Shown piece after piece: positions 57,102 through 64,000 of a stretch of DNA of 64,000 nucleotides; the first letter of the stretch is position 1, and every line of letters begins with the position of its first letter. Position numbers and translations under genes: made by a program. Source of the stretch: Pezizomycotina sp. ARF18 (Eukaryota > Ascomycota); contig AZLU01000187.1 of NCBI GenBank assembly GCA_002224055.1, positions 1 to 64,000 of the forward strand. Direction: 5' to 3'. The notes under the pieces are model-generated. The model searched no databases and was not told the DNA's origin. It saw nothing but the letters and a program-made list of their open reading frames with translations.

Positions 57102-57202
57102 CGGCAAGTGAGGGATTCGAACCCCCTATCCGTCCTCTGTGTGCCATGGGCCCTTGCCAGGGACCTCAACCATGCAGGCCAATCTAATAGGTCAAACTTG
57201 TC
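57102..57202 (-). tRNA. tRNA-like sequence, anticodon unclear
   Basis: On the minus strand GGGGGTTCGAATCCCTC forms a good T-arm (five-pair stem, TTCGAAT loop), followed by ACTTGCC, which pairs with GACAAGT about 95 bases upstream with one mismatch. The total of about 101 nt would fit a tRNA with a long variable arm or a short intron. The middle (TGCATGG...CCATGGCA) can form an anticodon stem with a bulge and an intron-like insert, perhaps with a TGA anticodon (Ser). The D-arm is poor, so it may be a pseudogene. Confidence 0.4.
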
Positions 57203-57870
57203 CACAGGGGGCCGTGCTTACCATATACACCACTCGAGCCTTCTGATGTGTTGAATTGTGATGTTATGGCGGAGAACCAGTATTTAGTCTTGCGGAAGAT
57301 TTAGGGCCGCGCGATTTGGTGGAGCGCTAAAGGTTGCCAGTTTACCTACGTAGATCATTACTGACGGTGGGGGCGGTCGTAGATTTTTGGCGAACGGCTT
57401 TGTCATCGCTTTCGTGATATTCTGCAGGGCTAGCGGAGCAGATATAAACTGTACTGACATATAGCTACGTTAGCGTTATTCTAGAATGGTTGGGGAGCCG
57501 GTCATGAGCCTGACGGTTAACACGATATCGAATAAGGCATTTTCTAAATCTTCTTTCAAAAATCCACAATCTTTTTTACTTCGGTGTGTCATCTCAAACT
57601 TCAACGGTAAACCCTTCAGCGTTTCCCGTACTGCTCCCGGTAAGGACACTTGATGTTTCTATCGCTATGGGCGCTTGTTGGTATCACAATCTGAATTACA
57701 CTAATTAAGCGAATGATCTACACGACTCAATATTCAGGATGAGATATCCTGTTTGCTTCTAAGGAAATATTTGGCATGGGAAATCCTTGCTAAGTGCTAA
57801 CGCGGAACGCCCCGAATGAAACCGCAAATAATGGGACGAAATATAAAACTCCTGAGCAATCAACACCGTA

Positions 57871-59375
57871 TCATATCATCGGCCTCATCATATACACTAT
57901 CCGGAACGGCATCTTCATAACCTCCCACCAGCATCTTTTTCTCCGCACGTAATATATGCCACCTTTTGCGTTAAGATACTCTTCAACCTCCACGGACCCT
58001 TTAACTCTACGGTGGAATTTCCAAGATGCATATGCGAAATCCAACGGACTTTCTCCGTCCCCGCTCCGAACATTAACGTCCACGCCAGCCTCTACCAACA
58101 CCATCAGCGTCTCGACATGCGCACTTCTCGCAGCATAGTGCATAGCGTGTCGGCTCCCTACGTACGTCGAAGCATCAATCCACGCGCCCTTGTCCAACAG
58201 GAACTTCACCATCTCTGGCTTCCGCGCAATAACAGCTTGATGCAATGGATGGAAACCGGATCCGACGTTCGGCCGATTGACTATTAATCCGTGCTCGACC
58301 AGTAACTCTAGCATTTTTATATTACCGGGTCCGACGAGAGCCCAGTACAGCGGCGTCGTCTGGGGATTCGATAGTGCGATGAAATTCGGATCTGCCCCGT
58401 GGTTGAGTAGTACCACGGCGGCCTTTCGGGAGTTAAATTTATGGCGACGTGGAGCGGTTTGTATGGACGTTTTATAGAGAAAGCGGCGCAATCGTTGTTC
58501 GGCTTGAATCCCGCGGATATAAGTGAGGTCGTATGTTGGGGCGAATCGTGTTTCACGGCGTAGTATAGCGCCGTTCTGTAGCGTGACTTCGAGCGGAGGC
58601 GCTGCAGGCGGCTATCCTGTATGATGGCGGCTGCCATCTCATCGTCGCCTGAGATAATCACCTTTTCGAAAACTTTGAGTACGTCTCGCGGTTCGCGTCC
58701 CGAGAAGCAGCGGAGCTTCAAGCTGTATTCCAGCCCGTATTTCTTGCAATCTCCGCTTTCCGCTTTTCTCGTACTTCTTCCGCCCGCTTTTCCTCCGCTA
58801 TCCTCTGCAACCGCACTAACTCCGGCTTCATCACCCTTCCCGGTATTATCCGTGGTTCGTACTTTTGTCTCTCCTCCTCTTTAGCACCATCCGGGTACAT
58901 CTTCTCTGCAATCCGCTGCAACAGGTCCGCGATCTCCGGTTCCCCGACGCCCAATTTTCCCTCCATATCCTCAGCCTTCTCCGCATACTCACCCCCGAAC
59001 TTCTCGAACACCTCCAACGCGCTCTGAGCATCAACCCACGCGCTCGCGTAGCGTCCTACCCGGAAATTCGCTTCAGCCGCATATCCCAAAACAACCGCAT
59101 CCCACACGTTGCTTTTGTCCGTGTTAGTCCCCCTGTACCGCACGAACTCCCGCTTGTACTGCTCGACGAGCAGGTCGGCGTTTTTCCAGTCTTCGAGCAT
59201 GCAGTAGCATTCTATCGCGCGGACCGTCCATGCCCGCCGATACTTTTGTAACGAGCGGATGAGGAGGACGTGCGGGAGTGCGGCGGCGTAGTCGGAGGCA
59301 AGGAGGTAGATCGCGCGGCCATGAACTGGGAGGAGAGCGTCGGCGTTCCGGGGTGCTTGAAGAGGTGGTATCCAT
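57871..59375 (-). CDS. TPR-like plus ankyrin-repeat protein, frames broken
   Basis: The minus-strand N-terminal part is helical with TPR-like pairs (YAAALPHVLLIRSLQKY, VLGYAAEANFRVGRYASAW) and then a Lys/Glu/Arg helix. Past a frame change near 58720, YRTALYYAVKHDSPQHTTSL begins the ankyrin region. After another near 58440 come clear ankyrin repeats: LLNHGADPNF, TPLYWALVGPGNIKMLELLV, GFHPLHQAVIARKPEMVKFL, MHYAARSAHVETLMVLVEAG, DGESPLDFAY. It ends at 57871 with a basic tail. Ankyrin stacks bind proteins; partner unknown. The start is uncertain, since a stop lies just upstream of 59375. It is either a pseudogene or affected by sequence errors. Confidence 0.55.
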
Positions 59376-59599
59376 TATGATACTTGTAACTGGGACACCT
59401 ACGACTGGAGAATATAAGGAAGTAGGAGGGATCGGTGGGGTTTATATATCACGCCAGCCTTCCGCTGATCATGAAACGGGGAGGCTTTTCGTGTATTGGT
59501 GTTGTGGAGGCATAGCAAGGCTGATTCTGTGACATTTTTGTGTTTTTTTTTTTTTGGCGATTGGAGTTTCGTGGGATTTTTAGCGATTGCGCGACGACC

Positions 59600-61490
59600 C
59601 AATGGGGAATCGCCTCATGGCAAAACAAACATTCCCAAAGCAGCTCTGGGAAATGTGGAGCGAGTGAGATATCGTGATCTCGCGTGAAGGTTCTGGAAAA
59701 CCCCGAATACCCGTGATTTTGGCGTCTCGCACGACTTCAAGCTGATTATATCGCGGCCGCGAAAGGAATAGTAGTGATTGCTGTGGCCTTGTGCGCATGC
59801 TCGGTCCAGCCGCCATTTGGCGCTTTATGACTCCCGAAATGCTAAACTGAGGGTGGTTTATAAGTAGACTGTCAAAGCAGTATAAAATTATATAGGAACT
59901 TGATATTTACCTAGATAGTTGCCCGAGATAGTTTCTCACAGGCCTTGTGTTGTAGTATATTTTTTACCGTGGGTCTTAGCCGTCCTGTCAGAAGTCGTAC
60001 TGGCCACGCTCAACCCTCCCCATGTAGCCTAAATTTAGTATTCTATATCACTCTGGTCCTACTCGAGGTCAGGTATTGTTAAGATATTTGGTAATAATGC
60101 GACAGTTCATTATGATCACAAGATATATTAAGTTTTTTGGTCCGTGAGGATGCAATGGTTCTGAAAGTATACGCATACGCAGCATCAGCGCCTCGACTCC
60201 CCGATCCATATCAGCGCCAGTTAAATTCAGGAACCAGTTTATCTCCTTTGCGATCCCACTTTTTGTTTCTTGGTAGAGTGTAAAATCTGATATCCAAGGT
60301 GTGTCGGTGTTAAATGTGTCGTGAACTCGAATCCGACGGCGCGGATTTATACACATGTGCATGCGCATGCTTCGCTCGACTCGGAGCTCCACGGTGCGTC
60401 CAAATATAAGTTTATGAAAACGATACTGTACCGTAACCGCATAATCTATAAGCTTGACGATAATATATCATTATTAGACAAGTGACCTAACCAAGATGTA
60501 GTTTCCGTAATACTACAGGCGCGGTTTCGATCCAAGCAAGACATGGCTCCCGGGAGTGACCTGAGCCAAAAAAAACTTCTCGACTTACGTAATCGCGACA
60601 AGGAAAAAATCTTAGGGTACCACGATGGCGATCCCCGTCCCGAATGACTTGCATCCCTTCATGATTATCGCTAGGACGTTCCTTCATATATCCATGTCAG
60701 TATCACAGTCGTTGGATCGCAGGATTTATCCTTCAGTAGCTCTAGGAAATTCATAGTATTGCAGTCATTTTCTACTCATTAGGGCACGAGTCTAGGTTTA
60801 CGAATCTTCCTTTTGGGTCTGTAATGCCTTGCGAGAGGCGGCGATCGAAACCTCCCACCTCGCGTTTCGAATACGATTCTTTCCAACTATTATTTCTAAT
60901 AAACCCCGAGAGGCTTTGCGTTTGCTCTGCATGAGCACTGGAAGCAAGCCTATCCTCCCTTCGATTTACATTCTTCGTCCCTAATTTTTTTTTTTTTTTC
61001 CTTTTTTTCAATTATTATTTCTATTGATAATAATTTAATTTTACAATTTTCGAAGCCGGGGCAGACACTGCTAATTTTTTTTTTGCTTTGTGCTATGTAT
61101 GTGCCGCCACCACCGCTGCTAAATTTGAAAATTGACAAAAAAAAATTAAATAAAAAAAAAAAAAATTTCAATTCCCCTTTTTTGCCATCTTACTAAGTAA
61201 ATTCGCTTCCTCACCGCCTGGAGCTCTTCCGAGAACAACTCCACTGAGCTCTCACGAAGGTACTGTTTCCTGCCATTCTCAATCTACAGACCCAGGCTGT
61301 TCTAGCCAGTATCCCCCCTAAACCGTTCCAAGGGTTTTAAACATTTGTCTCATCCGGCAGGGTTTCCCATAAAACCAAGGTGCGGCTCCGTTTATTTGCC
61401 TAAAAGCAAGACAAAAACTCAAAAGAAAAACGGGTTACATCACAAGCTTTCTATCAACCTTTCACCTCCGAAGAAAAGCAAATCATCTTC
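59600..61490. other. No convincing gene
   Basis: A 107-residue minus-strand ORF at 60069-60392 (DFTLYQETKSGIAKEINWFL region) and a 66-residue one at 60487-60687 look slightly protein-like but have no recognisable family. The 60980-61170 stretch is poly-T/poly-A rich and lies upstream of the gene starting at 61494. Confidence 0.35.
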
Positions 61491-61493
61491 ACG

Positions 61494-64000
61494 ATGGAGA
61501 GCAGAAGGTCTGCGCGTTTATCATCCGGCGGAAGTCCTGCACTGCAGGTTAAGACGTCTGGAGAAGAGGAGCAACGTACCCCTCCTCCGGGACGCAACCT
61601 CCGAAGTCGCAAACTGGCGACGGAATCACCTCCACCATCACCGGAGGAGGAAGAAGAGGGAGGACAAAGCGACGGGGAGATAAGCAAGGAGGAAGTACCG
61701 GTTTCGAGAGACGATGTGAAACAGGACGTTTCCGGAGAAGAACACCATGAGGAAGTTGGTGAGCCGAGGGACGCTAGCATTGAACCGATCTCCGATTTAC
61801 CCGCGAGAAGTTCGAATCGCCGGAAGAGGAGAGCGACGAGGAAGCAGCGCCGCGCCGCAGCCATCGGGAGCGTAAGCCAACGAAGCGTTTCTCCCTGGAA
61901 CAGGAGAACGCGATCCTGAGAGAAAACAGCAGCAGGGTTGCCAGACCAAGGACCTCCAACGGAGCTGCACTTTCTCCATCCTCAAGGGGTCGATCAAACA
62001 TCCGTTTCGCTGCTGCTACTCCGGCAGCTGACCAGAATGGAGCCGGAGATGAACCCCATCCGAAGCGGCAAAAGCTCTACCCTAGCGGTAAGGCTTTGCT
62101 TGTAACCCTCAACGTACCGCCAGGCTCTACATCCAAGTACCCCGGCAAGGAAGATTACTCTCAAATCAAACTTACTTTTAGCATGATATCGCCAAAGTCG
62201 TGGACCAGATCTTACTCGCACGGAATGTCAGAATACGCTAGTACCGAAGTGCCAAAATTTCTTGGAATGACAACCGCGGAGTGGAATGCGATGAGCAAGG
62301 ACTTCAAAGAATTTATGACCGCGAACGCGACGCTTACACGCTACAACCTCAAGTCTCCGAAGCAGAGAGAGAAATTCGTCGAAGAGCTGAACGAGAAGAG
62401 TGGAGGAATAAGGAGGGGTAGATGGATGGAGAAGGTTCAGGCGGTAATGGAAGAGAAGGGGATGAGATCGCGTATATACTTTACCAGGCGATGCGGCATT
62501 TGAAGCAGGAGGTCTCGGTGGTCAAAGGCGATCGTGAGAAGCGGGTTGAGCAAGAAAATGGTGCCGTCAACGGTGATGCCTTGGGTGCCGAGGAGATGCT
62601 GGACGCTGTGGAGGATAAAGGTTTGGACGTCGGCGACGGTAATGAGGAAGAAGCCGTTATGGATGCTACGGCTGCCGTCGATGACACACAGCAAGAGTCC
62701 GAGCACGAAGAAGTGTCGAAAGTGGACGAGAGCGATATGGAAATGGAAATGGATAACCCGGAAGTTTATTCTCATGAATCTGACCGTCTATCCGAAGGTT
62801 CAAGTGCAGACCCTCAACAAGGCCAAATCTCTGAAGACATGGATATTAATAGCGAGGAATCGGTCGAACAAAATGAAAAGCGCGACGAAAATAAGGTTAC
62901 TCAGGAGGATTTGACTACCAATTCAGAAGATTCGCTACCTGATGATTTGGTAAGAAATTATCTCCCCTCCAAGGGAGAACAAGATGCTGATTCCCATGTT
63001 CCGGTGATGCAGGCGAATGAGCAACAAAAAGTCGCAACCACCATTGGACGGATATGGTTGAGGTTCCTCGAGAACCACCCGAACGCACGCCTCCACCGTC
63101 TCCACTTTCTCACGATAATGTAAGTCACTCAATTTTAAGGCGTTCATGAGCAATTGCTAAGTTTTTCCTAATAGGAGGTTGATACGGCTATTCATCGCGT
63201 TCATGCCAACGAGCCACCGACGTTCGATCTATCCCCTGAGATTTTGCACGAACTCGCTGAACTGAAAAAGCAATTAAGTAAGACGGCTCCTCCAAGAAGT
63301 AGCTTCTCTATGTATTTCTCTCCTTTTTTCCAGCCTCTGCTTACCAAAAATATTCTACAGATTTGGAACGCAAAACTTCGAAAACGCTCAAATCCCAATT
63401 CGAGACCCTACAAGCGCAACAGACCACCCTCGAAGATCAATACAAGCAAGAACACCAGGCTCGAATTTCCCTAGAATCGGAACTAAAGATCGAAGCGGGT
63501 GCCCGCATCGCTCAGAAGACCCAATTCGAACAGGACCTCGCCGCCATCCGCCGCGAGAACGAGAAACAGGTCAACAAGCAAATGGACGCTAATCAAATGC
63601 TCGCGGACCGACTCAGCACCGTGCATAGGGAGCTCGTGGATATGATGGACGCTGAGAAGAAACAGAGGTTGCGGCTTGAGGATATGTTTAAGGAACGTGT
63701 CGCGAATGAAAATATGGCGGTTACGTTGGCTGGAAATCGAGATGGGGTTTTGAAGAGTATTGGTGGGGCGGTGACTGGGTTGAGCGCTCTTGGGAAATTT
63801 CTTGGAGGAGGCGAGTTGGCGTGTTATCTGCTTCGAGTGCGGCTGGACCTCTTGCGCTGCCTTTGAATGCTCGTGCGGCGATTACGAATGGGGAAAAGGG
63901 AAAGCACAAGAGAGGATCGGTTGGGTAGCAGTAACGATGCTAGAGAGGAGACGGGCATGATTGCCGAGGGCGACAATGATAACCACCTAGACAACAGCCT
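61494..64000 (+). CDS. Acidic, coiled-coil protein (partial at right edge)
   Basis: The ATG at 61494 opens a basic, Ser/Pro/Glu-rich disordered region (MESRRSARLSSGGSPALQV). From about 61800 another frame continues with a basic patch, then a folded-looking segment (LLVTLNVPPGSTSKYPGKED, MTTAEWNAMSKDFKEFMTAN), then an acidic Glu/Asp-rich stretch to about 63060. An intron starts at 63121 (GTAAGT...AATAG) and one starts near 63277 and ends at 63360. The last exon is coiled coil (LERKTSKTLKSQFETLQAQQ, RENEKQVNKQMDANQML). A Ser/Asp-rich tail continues to the window end. Charge pattern and basic patches suggest a nuclear protein (inference). Frame shifts near 61790, 62460, 63050 and 63810 leave the model unsettled. 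Confidence 0.5.

Noticed and set aside
61454-61864. 136-residue minus-strand ORF
   Set aside because: Antisense shadow of the Ser/Glu-rich start of the gene at 61494; Ser-rich composition is the mirror of Glu/Arg codons.
62437-62775. 112-residue minus-strand ORF
   Set aside because: Antisense to the acidic stretch of the gene at 61494-64000.

Overview
The window reads as nuclear DNA of a filamentous ascomycete (Pezizomycotina); I cannot resolve the genus. The reasons are short GT-AG introns of about 55-100 bp, a Pth11/rhodopsin-like membrane protein, Clr5-like DNA-binding domains, ankyrin proteins, and one AT-saturated LTR retrotransposon that looks like the product of repeat-induced point mutation (RIP).

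Layout. 0.1-3.7 kb: at least five decayed copies of a coiled-coil gene on the minus strand. 5.26-10.33 kb: a Copia-type LTR fossil with a 5-bp target duplication and a GC-normal solo-LTR-like insert at 6.43-6.66 kb. 10.5-16.3 kb: five pieces of a small cysteine-patterned protein family, called the MC-YY-C family here after its N-terminus (Met-Cys-x2-Tyr-x2-Tyr-x2-Cys). 16.5-17.0 kb: another coiled-coil copy. 17.1-25.5 kb: four tandem minus-strand paralogues of a trypsin-like serine peptidase, two of which lack catalytic residues. 25.9-27.1 kb: degenerate repeats. 27.4-32.7 kb: five plus-strand MC-YY-C copies, one with a clean frame. 33.2-33.8 kb: the best coiled-coil copy. 35.3-39.6 kb: three Clr5-like paralogues with shared intron positions. 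41.1-46.3 kb: four minus-strand MC-YY-C copies of a second subfamily, two with clean frames. 48.4-51.6 kb: two zinc-knuckle fragments and a short helical ORF. From 53 kb the content becomes more ordinary: a Gly/Ser-repeat ORF, a Pth11-like receptor, a tRNA-like sequence, a TPR/ankyrin gene, and a large acidic coiled-coil gene that runs off the right edge.

Main idea. About 50 kb consists of four or five lineage-specific gene families, each locally expanded and partly decayed, beside a RIP-mutated transposon. That is typical of a fast-evolving accessory or subtelomere-like block. The MC-YY-C family (about 13-14 copies) and the trypsin-like array are the best candidates for something undescribed; their functions are not known from this sequence.

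Caution. Many otherwise convincing coding segments change frame by one base, including in ordinary-looking genes at 55-64 kb, and the window has many 17-31 base homopolymer runs. Real decay and uncorrected sequencing indels cannot be separated here, so most gene boundaries are approximate. All homology statements are pattern recognition by eye; no search was run.
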